This document shows, piece by piece, positions 27,675 to 36,127 of a stretch of DNA of 43,414 bases. A program made the translations under genes and the position numbers. Position 1 is the stretch's first letter; every line of letters begins with the position of its first letter. The DNA is taken from assembly GCA_905235325.1 (NCBI GenBank), contig CAJOLE010000015.1, positions 1 to 43,414 on the forward strand. The letters are read 5' to 3'. Source of the DNA: an uncultured Prevotella sp. (GTDB taxonomy: Bacteria; Bacteroidota; Bacteroidia; Bacteroidales; Bacteroidaceae). A model generated the notes under the pieces. It saw nothing but the letters and a program-made list of their open reading frames with translations, was not told the DNA's origin and made no database searches.

Positions 27675-28021
27675 TTCCATTCAAGCGCTCCTTTCCGCCA
27701 GGCATAGGCCAGGCCCAAAACCAACACTACGAGGAAGAACCCGATGCTGAGCAACGCCATAGCGCCGAAGTCCTTCACCACTACCGCCCATGGATAAAGA
27801 AACACCGTTTCCACATCGAACATGAGGAACAAGATGGCGAACAGGTAGAAGCCTATACTCACAGGTATCCACGACGTACCGCGAGTGGGAATACCGCACT
27901 CGTATGGTTCGCCTTTCACCTTTGCGTATGAGCGTGGACCTATCAGCTTAGCAACAACGTAAGCTCCCGCCACCAATGTAAATGCCGTCAGCAAGACGGT
28001 AATTAACAAAGTGAAATTCAT
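27671..28021 (-). CDS. nuoA: NADH-quinone oxidoreductase subunit A
   Basis: This 116-residue membrane subunit has three helices. KGEPYECGIPTRGTSWIPVSIGFYLFAILFLMFDVETVFLYPWA contains the conserved ECG and FDVE motifs of NuoA/ND3. It is first in the nuo operon, with a -7 element 43 bases upstream. Confidence 0.96.
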   Translation of the reverse strand: MNFTLLITVLLTAFTLVAGAYVVAKLIGPRSYAKVKGEPYECGIPTRGTSWIPVSIGFYLFAILFLMFDVETVFLYPWAVVVKDFGAMALLSIGFFLVVLVLGLAYAWRKGALEWK

Positions 28022-28064
28022 AAAAGTTTATTTTGTTATAACAATCGTTTGCTTTTAAGCGGTG

Positions 28065-28072
28065 CAAAGATA
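28065..28072 (-). promoter_or_regulatory. -7 element of the nuo operon
   Basis: On the minus strand TATCTTTG followed by CACC, 43 bases before nuoA. No exact TTTG box is seen 20 bp upstream. Confidence 0.55.
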
Positions 28073-28146
28073 CTAAAATATTTGCAAACAATCACGATAA
28101 AAGCAGAAAAAAAATGCAAAACAAACGCAATTATTTCGCATTCTCC

Positions 28147-28494
28147 CTATTCAAACAAACTCAACGACAGGTCTATTCTTGGTTTGTCATCTTTCTGTCC
28201 GTCTGTATCTTCCGTTTGTTGGTCACGGAACTGAAGCAAAAGGATACGGGCTTCAGCATTGTTCTGGGTATTGAGCCGATAATAGCCCCGACGTTCCGTC
28301 CGTTCAACAAGCGACTGTGCCGACTTGGAATTTCTGAGCAGATACTTCTGCACATAAGCATGGATTTCCTGTAAGTCGGGCTGGGAGAAAAACGTACAGT
28401 TCATATTATAGACGTGCTTGGCCAACTGCCGCACTCCTATACCCTTATCGCCTACATCGGACAGAATCTGTAATATATGCTTGTCGTATGTCAT
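28147..28494 (-). CDS. Conserved small Bacteroidales protein, winged-helix-like, function unknown
   Basis: The 115-residue protein has a helical N-terminus (YDKHILQILSDVGDKGIGVRQLAKHVYNM, about 3-31) resembling the first helices of a winged-helix domain. ERRGYYRLN (about 68-76) could be the wing strand. It then has a charged tail (about 90-107). I recall similar proteins in Bacteroidales but know no function. The start codon comes directly after the T-run of the terminator-like hairpin at 28504-28531, leaving no room for a promoter between them. Confidence 0.7.
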   Translation of the reverse strand: MTYDKHILQILSDVGDKGIGVRQLAKHVYNMNCTFFSQPDLQEIHAYVQKYLLRNSKSAQSLVERTERRGYYRLNTQNNAEARILLLQFRDQQTEDTDGQKDDKPRIDLSLSLFE

Positions 28495-28503
28495 TAAAGA
28501 AAA

Positions 28504-28531
28504 AGGTCGGCAAACATGCGTGCTTACCGAC
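28504..28531 (-). terminator. Terminator or attenuator hairpin
   Basis: Arms GGTCGG (28504-28509) and CCGACC (28526-28531). On the minus strand the hairpin is followed by TTTTTCTTT and then directly by the ATG of the gene ending at 28147. On the plus strand ATTTTTATT follows. It fits termination of the winged-helix gene at 28557-28856. Confidence 0.7.
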
Positions 28532-28556
28532 CTATTTTTATTGTTGTCAATTGTCG

Positions 28557-28856
28557 TTATGCCAATGTAACCTTATCCTCAACGCTTGCAAGCTTACCCT
28601 CCTTGAAGAGCCAGCCGAGACCGAGCAGAGTCTCCTCCTCGCTGATCTTTGCAGCCTTAGCAATCTCCTTTACTGAAAGAGCCTTCTCTGCTGCTGCCAG
28701 TGCCTGATAAACATCACCTGCCTTGAAGCCGACATTCTCAGCATTCACTGCGAGAGTAGCCTTTGCTGCCTTCGTTGCAGTCTTCTTCACGGTTTCCTTA
28801 GCTGCTGTAGCATTGGTCTCAGTAGCCTTCTTTGTTGTTGCTTTCTTTTCTGCCAT
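28557..28856 (-). CDS. Winged helix-turn-helix protein (DUF2582-like) with histone H1-like Lys/Ala tail
   Basis: The 99-residue protein starts with a Lys/Ala/Thr-rich disordered tail (residues 1-35, AEKKATTKKATETNATAAKE). A compact winged helix follows (about 43-99): GDVYQALAAAEKALSVKEIAKAAKISEEETLLGLGWLFKEGKL. The domain resembles DUF2582, and the tail resembles bacterial histone H1 (Hc1) repeats. It is plausibly a nucleoid-associated protein. It has its own -7 element and is followed by a strong hairpin. Coding is supported by the clean start and family resemblance. Confidence 0.82.
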   Translation of the reverse strand: MAEKKATTKKATETNATAAKETVKKTATKAAKATLAVNAENVGFKAGDVYQALAAAEKALSVKEIAKAAKISEEETLLGLGWLFKEGKLASVEDKVTLA

Positions 28857-28914
28857 AATTTTAAATTATTAATACACGTATTGAAGTAAATTCTTTCTAC
28901 TTTGTTTGATGCTG

Positions 28915-28922
28915 CAAAGGTA
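28915..28922 (-). promoter_or_regulatory. -7 element of the winged-helix gene
   Basis: On the minus strand TACCTTTG followed by CAGC, 58 bases before the start at 28856. Confidence 0.55.
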
Positions 28923-28977
28923 CTATAACTTTTTCATACAACTTGCTGATATTTAGGCTTTTTTAGCCAAACAACGG

Positions 28978-30738
28978 TTATTCTTGATGTAAGTCAATTT
29001 TCAGGTTCAGTTCATCAAGCTGCTTTTGGTCGAGTTCGCCGGGGGCATCAAGCATCACGTCGCGACCGGAATTATTCTTCGGGAAGGCGATGCAGTCGCG
29101 GATGCTGTCGAGACCTGCCATCAGGCTAACGAAGCGGTCGAGACCGAAGGCCAGACCGGCGTGAGGCGGTGCACCGTACTTGAAGGCGTTGATGAGGAAA
29201 CCGAACTGAGCCATCGCCTTCTCGGGCGTAAAGCCAAGAATCTCGAACATCTTCTCCTGCAGCTTGCCGTCGTGGATACGCAGTGAGCCGCCACCCACCT
29301 CGACACCGTTGCAGACGAAGTCGTAGGCCACGGCGCGCACCTTCTCCGGAGCGGTGTCGAGCAGGGGAATGTCATCCGGATTGGGCAGCGTGAACGGATG
29401 GTGGGTAGCCATCAGGCGCTGCTCCTCGTCGCTCCACTCGAACAGCGGGAAGTCGACAATCCAGAGGCAGACGAACTTGTCCTTGTCGCGCAGGCCGAGA
29501 CGGTCGCCCATCTCTAAGCGGAGTGTGCAGAGCTGAATGCGCGTCTTGTTGGCATTGTCACCGCTGAGAATCAGTACAAGGTCGCCGTCCTTGGCACCCA
29601 TAGCCTCTTTCACTTGCTGCCACACCTCTGGCCCGTAGAACTTGTCAATGGAGGACTTCACGGTGCCGTCGGCATTGAACTTCACGTAGACGAGCCCCTT
29701 GGCACCCACCTGCGGACGCTTCACGAAGTCGGTCAGCTGGTCGAGCTGCTTGCGGGTGTAGTCGGCAGCACCAGGGACACAGATGCCGCCGATATACTGA
29801 GCCTCGTTGAAGACAGGGAACGAGCCCGTTCCCTTCAGCTGCGGCATCAGTTCGACAAACTCCATGCCGAAGCGCAGGTCGGGCTTGTCGCTTCCAAATC
29901 GGCGCATGGCCTCGTGCCACGTCATGCGCTGCAGCGGGGGCAGCTCGACACCGCGCACCTCTTTAAACAGATGGCGGGCGAGGCCCTCGAAGATATCCAG
30001 CACGTCTTCCTGGTCGGCAAACGACATCTCGCAGTCTATCTGGGTGAACTCCGGCTGACGGTCGGCACGCAGGTCCTCATCGCGGAAGCACTTGGCAATC
30101 TGGAAGTAACGGTCGAAGCCCGAAACCATCAGCAGCTGCTTCAGCGTCTGCGGCGACTGAGGCAGGGCGTAGAACTGGCCGGGATTCATGCGTGAGGGCA
30201 CCACGAAGTCGCGGGCTCCCTCAGGCGTCGAGCCAATCAATATCGGTGTCTCCACCTCGATGAAGTTCAGCGAGTCGAGGAAGTTGCGGATGAGGATGGT
30301 CATGCGGTGGCGCAGCTCCAGATTCTTACGGACGGCGGTACGGCGCAGGTCCAGATAGCGGTACTTCATGCGGATGTCGTCGCCGCCGTCGGTCTGGTCC
30401 TCAATGGTGAACGGCGGTGTGAGGCTCTCGCTGAGGATGTTCAGCTCCGAGGCGAGGATTTCGATGTCGCCGGTGGGCATCTTCGGGTTCTTCGACTGGC
30501 GCTCGCTGACCTCGCCCTTCACCTGGACACAGAATTCACGGCCCAGCTTGTTGGCACGCTCACACAGGGCAGCATCCTTCGACTCATCGAACACCAGCTG
30601 CGTCAGACCGTAGCGGTCGCGCAGGTCGACGAACGTCATGCCGCCCATCTTACGGGTGCGCTGCACCCATCCGGCCAGCGTCACCTGCCGGCCGGCATCG
30701 GTGAGCCGCAGCTCACCGCAAGTATTAGTCCTGTACAT
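28978..30738 (-). CDS. aspS: Aspartate--tRNA ligase
   Basis: This 586-residue class II synthetase has an OB-fold anticodon-binding domain (about 1-105, [20 protein letters not shown]). Motif 2 is [19 protein letters not shown] (about 215-233), then a bacterial GAD insertion, and motif 3 is [19 protein letters not shown] near the C-terminus. It is full length for a bacterial AspRS. A weak GGCT/AGCC hairpin near 28956-28968 follows the stop. The start [11 protein letters not shown] is standard. Confidence 0.97.
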   Translation of the reverse strand: MYRTNTCGELRLTDAGRQVTLAGWVQRTRKMGGMTFVDLRDRYGLTQLVFDESKDAALCERANKLGREFCVQVKGEVSERQSKNPKMPTGDIEILASELNILSESLTPPFTIEDQTDGGDDIRMKYRYLDLRRTAVRKNLELRHRMTILIRNFLDSLNFIEVETPILIGSTPEGARDFVVPSRMNPGQFYALPQSPQTLKQLLMVSGFDRYFQIAKCFRDEDLRADRQPEFTQIDCEMSFADQEDVLDIFEGLARHLFKEVRGVELPPLQRMTWHEAMRRFGSDKPDLRFGMEFVELMPQLKGTGSFPVFNEAQYIGGICVPGAADYTRKQLDQLTDFVKRPQVGAKGLVYVKFNADGTVKSSIDKFYGPEVWQQVKEAMGAKDGDLVLILSGDNANKTRIQLCTLRLEMGDRLGLRDKDKFVCLWIVDFPLFEWSDEEQRLMATHHPFTLPNPDDIPLLDTAPEKVRAVAYDFVCNGVEVGGGSLRIHDGKLQEKMFEILGFTPEKAMAQFGFLINAFKYGAPPHAGLAFGLDRFVSLMAGLDSIRDCIAFPKNNSGRDVMLDAPGELDQKQLDELNLKIDLHQE

Positions 30739-30769
30739 TATTTTATATGGTTTTATTACGTTCGGGGTG

Positions 30770-30777
30770 CAAAGTTA
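30770..30777 (-). promoter_or_regulatory. -7 element of aspS
   Basis: On the minus strand TAACTTTG followed by CACC, 32 bases before aspS. Its expected -33 region (about 30798-30801) coincides with that of the divergent GH105 promoter. Confidence 0.55.
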
Positions 30778-30820
30778 CAATTTATTTTGGAAACAGCGTG
30801 CGTTTTCGGAAAATAATTAC

Positions 30821-30828
30821 TATCTTTG
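30821..30828 (+). promoter_or_regulatory. -7 element of the GH105 gene
   Basis: TATCTTTG followed by CACG, 28 bases before the GH105 start. It excludes the in-frame ATG at 30826, which lies within the element. Confidence 0.6.
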
Positions 30829-30855
30829 CACGCAGAAACTAATTCTACTAAGACA

Positions 30856-32019
30856 ATGAAACGACTAATAACACTTATTGCCGTGGCTGCATCGGTTCTG
30901 ACGACGACAGCCCAGAACGTAACGGCGGACGACGTGCTCAGCACGACGCGCAAGGTAAACAACTACTTTATGAGCAAGTACAGCGACCCGACGGTGCCCA
31001 CCAATGTCAATAAGGTAAGGCCGTCAAGCCTTTGGACGCGAGCTGTCTACTACGAGGGACTGATGGCACTCTATGAGGTTGACCAGGATCAGCGCTATCT
31101 GGACTACACCGACCGCTGGGCCGACTTCCACAAATGGACACCGCGCAACGGCGTGAACACCTGCGATGCCGACGACCAGTGCTGCGGCCAGACTTATCTC
31201 AAACGCTATGAACAGAAGCAGGATAGCAGGATGATGACCAAGGTGCGCGAGAATCTGGACCACCAGATGCAGACACCCAACGACAAGAAGAATGCCACGG
31301 CCAAGACCAAGGGCACGCAGCCCTCGCTCTACGGCTGGTGGACGTGGATTGACGCCATACAGATGGCAATGCCCGTCTATATGCAGATGTACAAACAGAC
31401 GGGCGAGACGAAGTACCGCGACCACACGATGGCAATGTACCGCTGGAGCCGCAATGAGTGCGGCGGCGGCCTGTTCAACGCGAAGGACGGCCTGTGGTGG
31501 CGCGATGCCGACTACGTGCCCCCTTATAAGGAGCCCGACGGCAAGGACTGCTACTGGAGCCGAGGCAATGGCTGGGTCTACGCCGCTCTGGTCCGCTGCA
31601 TGAACGAGCTGTCGCCCAAGGAGAAGGCTTACAAGGAGCTAAAGAAGGACTTCCTGCTGATGTCGGCCGGCCTGCTGAAGTGCCAGCGCGACGACGGTTT
31701 CTGGAACCCCAGCCTCGTGTCGACCAACTACGCGATGCCCGAGACCTCGGGCACGGCCCTCTTCCTCTACGGCATGGCGTGGGGTATCAGGCAGGGATTC
31801 CTCAAGGCCAAGGACTACCGCCCGGCCTGCGACAAGGCATGGAGGGCAATGGTGCGCGATGCCGTCCATCCCGACGGCTTCCTCGGCTGGATGCAGGGCA
31901 CGGGCAAGGATCCGTCGGCTGGCCAGCCACTGTCGTTTACCAAGGTTCCCGACTTTGAAGACTACGGCACGGGATGCTTCCTGCTCGGAGCCGCTGAGTA
32001 CTATAAACTGCTGAAATAA
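30856..32019 (+). CDS. Secreted unsaturated rhamnogalacturonyl hydrolase, GH105 (GH88/105 fold)
   Basis: The protein is 387 residues from MKRLITLIAVAASVLTTTAQ, a cleavable signal peptide. It is an (alpha/alpha)6-barrel enzyme with LYGWWTWIDAIQMAMPVYMQMY (Asp166 is the expected catalytic residue), YWSRGNGWVYAALVRCM and YAMPETSGTALFLYGMAWGIRQG. These are all GH105 family patterns. It removes the unsaturated uronic acid left by pectin lyases from rhamnogalacturonan oligosaccharides. The product would feed KDG metabolism, matching kdgK-eda at 9.4-11.1 kb. No polysaccharide lyase or SusCD pair is adjacent. Confidence 0.9.
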   Translation: MKRLITLIAVAASVLTTTAQNVTADDVLSTTRKVNNYFMSKYSDPTVPTNVNKVRPSSLWTRAVYYEGLMALYEVDQDQRYLDYTDRWADFHKWTPRNGVNTCDADDQCCGQTYLKRYEQKQDSRMMTKVRENLDHQMQTPNDKKNATAKTKGTQPSLYGWWTWIDAIQMAMPVYMQMYKQTGETKYRDHTMAMYRWSRNECGGGLFNAKDGLWWRDADYVPPYKEPDGKDCYWSRGNGWVYAALVRCMNELSPKEKAYKELKKDFLLMSAGLLKCQRDDGFWNPSLVSTNYAMPETSGTALFLYGMAWGIRQGFLKAKDYRPACDKAWRAMVRDAVHPDGFLGWMQGTGKDPSAGQPLSFTKVPDFEDYGTGCFLLGAAEYYKLLK

Positions 32020-32073
32020 GTAAAAAAAGTATAAAATATCCAACGTAATCTCTGTTATCCGTGCTAAAATAAG

Positions 32074-32081
32074 TACTTTTG
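32074..32081 (+). promoter_or_regulatory. -7 element of the DUF1573 gene
   Basis: TACTTTTG followed by CACC, 33 bases before the DUF1573 start. Confidence 0.5.
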
Positions 32082-32113
32082 CACCAAAGTAGCATAAAAA
32101 AAAGACAAGCACA

Positions 32114-32497
32114 ATGAAAAAGACTTTACTCACAGCACTTATGCTCGTTTGTGGCATCGTGTTTGCTTCGGCCCAGGCCGAGATTAAGTTCGACAAGCTG
32201 ACCAACGACTTCGGAACATTCTCCGAGGCCTCACCAGTCGTAACCTGCACCTTTACCTTTACCAATGTCGGCGACAAGCCATTGGTCGTCAATCAGGCTA
32301 TCGCCTCATGCGGCTGCACCGTTCCCGAGTATACGAAGGATCCCATACAGCCGGGCGAGAAGGGCAGCATCAAGGTGACCTACAACGGCACCGGCAAGTT
32401 CCCCGGACACTTCAAGAAGTCCATCACTGTCCGCACCAACGGCAAGGTCGAAATGACACGCCTCTACATCGAGGGCACGATGGAAGAAAAGAAGTAA
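32114..32497 (+). CDS. DUF1573 domain exported protein
   Basis: The 127-residue protein has a signal peptide (MKKTLLTALMLVCGIVFASAQA) and a single immunoglobulin-like DUF1573 domain. Its features are FDFGTF-like NDFGTFSEASPV, FTNVGDKPLVV, ASCGCTVPEYTKDPIQPGEKGSIKVTY and the closing strand RLYIEGTM. Such proteins are abundant in the Bacteroidetes periplasm and lack a defined role. The CGC pair is family-conserved. Confidence 0.9.
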   Translation: MKKTLLTALMLVCGIVFASAQAEIKFDKLTNDFGTFSEASPVVTCTFTFTNVGDKPLVVNQAIASCGCTVPEYTKDPIQPGEKGSIKVTYNGTGKFPGHFKKSITVRTNGKVEMTRLYIEGTMEEKK

Positions 32498-32513
32498 GCT
32501 CTTTGGTGACGGC

Positions 32514-32610
32514 TTACAGCTGTTTGACATTGTAGCTCTCAAAGGTACGGCGGTCGGCACTGATGTCCAGGCCGACGGCGAAGACGGGACACGGGTCGGC
32601 GGCAAAGCAT
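32514..32610 (-). pseudogene. Likely C-terminal remnant of a decayed gene (possibly AAA-ATPase/PD-(D/E)XK family)
   Basis: The minus strand reads DPCPVFAVGLDISADRRT followed by FESYNVKQL and a TAA stop. This looks like a real protein C-terminus and recalls the last strand pair of the AAA-ATPase (DUF1703-type) family whose N-terminus begins at 43199. Upstream the frame hits a stop at 32632-32634 inside the hairpin, and no longer gene is present. The call rests on resemblance over about 30 residues. Confidence 0.3.
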
Positions 32611-32649
32611 GACGGCCACGGATAATCACTCTATCCGTGGCCGTCATGA
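32609..32649. terminator. Perfect 17-bp hairpin between convergent genes
   Basis: Arms 32609-32625 (CATGACGGCCACGGATA) and 32633-32649 are exact reverse complements around a 7-base loop. There is no T-run on either side, so it may be a processing or Rho-assisted terminator for the DUF1573 and DUF3078 transcripts. Confidence 0.6.
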
Positions 32650-32683
32650 TGTGTTACCAGTCGAAACTTGAAGCTGCTTCTAT

Positions 32684-33892
32684 TTAGAAAGAATAGGAGA
32701 GTCCGATGCTGGTGTACTCCTTGAACTGCCAATAGCCGAGGTCGTCGTCATAGGCGTTGCCGTCGTCGAAGCGAGGATAGAGGAAGATGTTTGCCGAGAT
32801 GTACTTCGACACCTTCAGCTGGAACGTGTTCTCCCACTCCAGCTCAGCGCGGTGATAGGAGGTGAATCCCCACAGGCGGCTCTTCCATGTAACCGTCTCC
32901 GACAACTTCCACTGCAGGTCGGCGGTCAGCTGCGAGCCCGGGTCGAGCAGGTGGTGCTTGTTGTCGTCGATGCCGTGGCGCGACGGGAACCAGCTGTAGT
33001 CGGTCGGGGTGGCCGAGTTCTGGTTGGGGAACTGCGAGCGGTCAACATAACGGTAGTTCAGAGCCAGGGGCGAGATGTTGACGGTTCCCGTCAGCTTCTT
33101 GTCGAAGGCTTCCACCTTGTAGTCCATACCGAGACCGACGTTCAAGTTGAACGGCGAGAAGAAGTCGGAGTAGGTGCGGTGGTCGTTCGACTTCAGACCA
33201 CGTGCAAACTGTGTCCAGGCCAGCATCTGCAGCGTGTAGTACCAGCGCTTCGTGGCCTGCAGTCCAACCTTCGACGTCAGACGCAGCAGGTCTTCGTTCG
33301 ACTTCCACTTGTGCAGCGAGTCAGACTTTGACGTCAGGAAGCCGAGCTTGGCCTCCAGCTTGTTGTCCCATTTCCACTTTCCCTTGTTGTCGTAGTTTGC
33401 CTCTATGGTCAGGCTGCCCAGCAACGAGTAGTTCGACTCACCGCCCTTGTACCAGTTGTCGCTGACGTAGTTCTGCATCATCTGCAGGAATCCGTCGCCC
33501 TTTCTCGTCCAGAACTTCGGCTTCGTCACCACCACCTCGGCAGGCGTCACCTCTGGCTCGTCGGCCTGAGGAGCAACGTGCTCCACCAGCTCCACCCGCT
33601 GCTCAATGGGCTGGTCGAGGTCCTGGCGCAGCGAGCCGCTCTCCTTCAACTGCGTCTCCGTGGCCTCCACCAGGTCGGGGCGGTTCAGGTAGACATTCAT
33701 CAGAGCCTCGTCGACGGCCTCGTCCACCTCGTTGGATTCATGACTGAGTGCCAGCATTCCGGCCGACACATTGTGATAGAACGTCAGCGGAGCGAACAGC
33801 CTGTAGGCCGAACCGCTGACCGAGTCAATTGGCTGTGCGGCACTGGCGCTGAGCGCACAGACAGCCGCGACTGTAAATAATTGTTTACGCAT
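32684..33892 (-). CDS. DUF3078 outer-membrane beta-barrel-like protein
   Basis: The protein is 402 residues from MRKQLFTVAAVCALSASAAQ. The 16 extra in-frame codons upstream cover the promoter and are rejected. After the signal peptide comes a low-complexity acidic region (about 55-125). KFWTRKGDGFLQMMQNYVSDNWYKGGESNYSLLGSL then opens the DUF3078 domain. The remainder alternates polar and aromatic residues as in a beta-barrel and ends with Phe (GLSYSF), the usual outer-membrane terminal signature. Its role is unknown. Confidence 0.88.
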   Translation of the reverse strand: MRKQLFTVAAVCALSASAAQPIDSVSGSAYRLFAPLTFYHNVSAGMLALSHESNEVDEAVDEALMNVYLNRPDLVEATETQLKESGSLRQDLDQPIEQRVELVEHVAPQADEPEVTPAEVVVTKPKFWTRKGDGFLQMMQNYVSDNWYKGGESNYSLLGSLTIEANYDNKGKWKWDNKLEAKLGFLTSKSDSLHKWKSNEDLLRLTSKVGLQATKRWYYTLQMLAWTQFARGLKSNDHRTYSDFFSPFNLNVGLGMDYKVEAFDKKLTGTVNISPLALNYRYVDRSQFPNQNSATPTDYSWFPSRHGIDDNKHHLLDPGSQLTADLQWKLSETVTWKSRLWGFTSYHRAELEWENTFQLKVSKYISANIFLYPRFDDGNAYDDDLGYWQFKEYTSIGLSYSF

Positions 33893-33903
33893 AATTCTGG
33901 GTG

Positions 33904-33911
33904 CAAAGGTA
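33904..33911 (-). promoter_or_regulatory. -7 element of the DUF3078 gene
   Basis: On the minus strand TACCTTTG followed by CACCC, 11 bases before the chosen start, implying a very short or nearly leaderless 5' UTR. Confidence 0.55.
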
Positions 33912-33954
33912 CGAAAAAAATTTAAATGCCGTGCTGTCATTCGGATTTTTTTTG

Positions 33955-33962
33955 TACCTTTG
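33955..33962 (+). promoter_or_regulatory. -7 element of yidC
   Basis: TACCTTTG followed by CACC, 40 bases before yidC and preceded by a T-rich run. Confidence 0.55.
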
Positions 33963-34002
33963 CACCTTGATTTCTAATTAAGAATAAAAACAGAGAGAAA
34001 AA

Positions 34003-35883
34003 ATGAACAGAGACACCGTCATCGGATTCATACTGATCGGCCTCGTGCTCATCGGCTTCACCTGGTACAACCAGCCCTCGGCCGAGCAGATAGAGGCCAT
34101 GCGCAAGGAGGACAGCATTGCCGTTGTCAACCAGGAAAAAGCCAAGAAGCAGCAGGCCGAGGAAGCCGCCCGCAAGGCCCAGGCCGAAGAGGCAGCCAAG
34201 ACCGACTCCACCAGTCTGTTCTACTCGGCTCTGAGCGGTCAGAACAGCGAGGTCGTCCTTAAAAATAATAAGGTGGAGCTCACCTTCTCGACCAAGGGCG
34301 GCACGCTGTCGAAGGCCGTCGTCAAGGGCTTTGCCGACAAGGACGGCAATCCCGACGTGACGCTCTTCGACACGAAGGACCAGCAGATGAACTTCCTCCT
34401 GGCCGGCAAGCAGGACAACATCATCACCCAGGACCTCTACTTCACCCCGTCGAATCAGACCGACTCGACCGTCACCATGACCGCACAGGCCACGGGCGGC
34501 GGCAGCATCGTCCTCGACTACCGCCTCGGGCCTGACCACCTGCTGCATTTCTCGCTGACGGCCAACGGCCTGAGCGGCACCTTCGCCCCCACCTACAAGG
34601 AGATGGACATCGAGTGGAGCGACCACAGCCGCCAGCAGGAGAAGGGCTTCTACTTTGAGAACCGCTATACCGGCCTCTTCTATAAGGAGGCCAACGACGG
34701 CTCGACCGACAACCTGTCGGAGACGGCCGACAAGCGCGAGACCGTCGACGAGCAGCTCGACTGGGTGGCCTTCCGCAACCAGTTCTTCAGCGTGGCCCTC
34801 GTCTCGAAGGACAACTTCGCCGGCGGCTCCCAGCTCAGCAGCATGCAGGACCAGAAGGAGTCGGGCTACCTGAAGCAGTTCGACGCCCGTCTGAAGACCG
34901 CCTTCGACCCCACCGGTCAGAAGCCCTCGGAATTTGAGATGTATATCGGCCCCAACGACTTCCGCCTCATCCGGGATGTCGAGAAGCAGAGCCTGTTTGG
35001 CAAGGACCTCGACCTCGAGCAGCTCGTCAACCTCGGCTGGTGGCTCTTCCGCCTCATCAACCGCTGGTTCACCCTCTACGTCTTCGACTGGCTGGCCTCA
35101 TGGGGATTCCCGATGGGCATCGTGCTCATACTCATCACCCTGATACTCAAGGCCATCACCTACCCGATGGTGAAGAAGAGCTATATGTCGTCGGCCAAGA
35201 TGCGCGTGCTGAAGCCGAAACTCGAAGAGGCCACCAAGCAGTACGACAAGCCCGAGGACCAGATGAAGAAGCAGCAGGCCATGATGCAGATGTACTCGCA
35301 GTACGGCGTATCGCCCCTGTCGGGCTGTCTGCCCATGCTCATCCAGATGCCTATCTGGATTGCCATGTTCTGGTTCGTGCCCAACGCCATCCAGCTGCGC
35401 GGACAGTCGTTCCTCTGGATGGAGGACCTGGCCACCTACGACCCCATCGTCTCGTGGAGCAGCCACATCTGGGGCATCGGCGACCACCTGTCGCTGTCGT
35501 GCCTGCTGTTCTGCGGCTCCAACATTCTCTATTCGTGGTTCACCATGCGCCAGCAGAGAGACCAGATGGTGGGCGCGCAGGCTGAGCAGATGAAGATGAT
35601 GCAGTGGATGATGTACCTGATGCCGCTGATGTTCTTCTTCATGTTCAACGACTACTCCTCGGGGCTGAACTTCTACTACTTCGTCTCGCTGTTCTTCTCG
35701 TCGGTCATCATGTTCGTGCTCCGCAAGACCACCAACGATGAGAAGTTGCTGGCCATCCTCGAAGCCCGCTACAAGGAGAACAAGAACAACCCGAAGAAGA
35801 CGAGCGGCCTGGCTGCCCGTCTCGAAGCCATGCAGAAGCAGGCCGAAGAGCTGCAGCGCCAGCGCAAGAACGATCACAGGTGA
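34003..35883 (+). CDS. yidC: Membrane protein insertase YidC
   Basis: The 626-residue protein has an N-terminal anchor helix (MNRDTVIGFILIGLVLIGFTWYNQP) and an Ala/Glu/Lys-rich coiled segment (about 36-66). A large periplasmic beta domain (about 75-335) follows. The conserved insertase core has five helices (about 345-575), including WGFPMGIVLILITLILKAITYPMVKKSY and SPLSGCLPMLIQMPIWIAMFWF. The tail is basic (QRQRKNDHR), suited to ribosome contact. Length is typical for Bacteroidetes YidC. Confidence 0.97.
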   Translation: MNRDTVIGFILIGLVLIGFTWYNQPSAEQIEAMRKEDSIAVVNQEKAKKQQAEEAARKAQAEEAAKTDSTSLFYSALSGQNSEVVLKNNKVELTFSTKGGTLSKAVVKGFADKDGNPDVTLFDTKDQQMNFLLAGKQDNIITQDLYFTPSNQTDSTVTMTAQATGGGSIVLDYRLGPDHLLHFSLTANGLSGTFAPTYKEMDIEWSDHSRQQEKGFYFENRYTGLFYKEANDGSTDNLSETADKRETVDEQLDWVAFRNQFFSVALVSKDNFAGGSQLSSMQDQKESGYLKQFDARLKTAFDPTGQKPSEFEMYIGPNDFRLIRDVEKQSLFGKDLDLEQLVNLGWWLFRLINRWFTLYVFDWLASWGFPMGIVLILITLILKAITYPMVKKSYMSSAKMRVLKPKLEEATKQYDKPEDQMKKQQAMMQMYSQYGVSPLSGCLPMLIQMPIWIAMFWFVPNAIQLRGQSFLWMEDLATYDPIVSWSSHIWGIGDHLSLSCLLFCGSNILYSWFTMRQQRDQMVGAQAEQMKMMQWMMYLMPLMFFFMFNDYSSGLNFYYFVSLFFSSVIMFVLRKTTNDEKLLAILEARYKENKNNPKKTSGLAARLEAMQKQAEELQRQRKNDHR

Positions 35884-36047
35884 GTGTGACGTATGTTTTT
35901 TTGAAGAAAAGGGTGTCAGGGTGACAAAATGCCGATAAACACTGGGCCTGCACCCTGTTTTTGAGGGTGACAAGGGTGACAGGAGGGTGACAAGTCTTTC
36001 TAACAAAGGAAGCCGACGCCAACGAGCCTGTTGTCCGAATAGGGTTA

Positions 36048-36063
36048 AATTCTCGAGAGAATT
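36048..36063. promoter_or_regulatory. Dyad 1 inside the foldback element
   Basis: Seven-base arms AATTCTC/GAGAATT around the dinucleotide GA. Same arms as dyad 2, which lies 48 bp further on. Confidence 0.5.
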
Positions 36064-36111
36064 GAACAGAAAGTAGGTGCCTAAGCGTCGGTTAAGACCG
36101 GGTTAAGCAAC

Positions 36112-36127
36112 AATTCTCTTGAGAATT
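36112..36127. promoter_or_regulatory. Dyad 2 inside the foldback element
   Basis: Seven-base arms AATTCTC/GAGAATT around the dinucleotide TT. Repetition of an identical dyad suggests a bound protein or recombinase. Confidence 0.5.

Noticed and set aside
17758..28021. Missing nuoE, nuoF and nuoG considered as a deletion
   Set aside because: An 11-subunit complex I without the NADH module is the usual state in Bacteroidales, and the remaining gene order has no scar.
32540..32547. Minus-strand TACCTTTG between DUF1573 and DUF3078 considered as a promoter
   Set aside because: No -33 box at 20 bp, and it would only fire antisense into DUF1573. It falls within the protein-like remnant, so chance is the simpler explanation.
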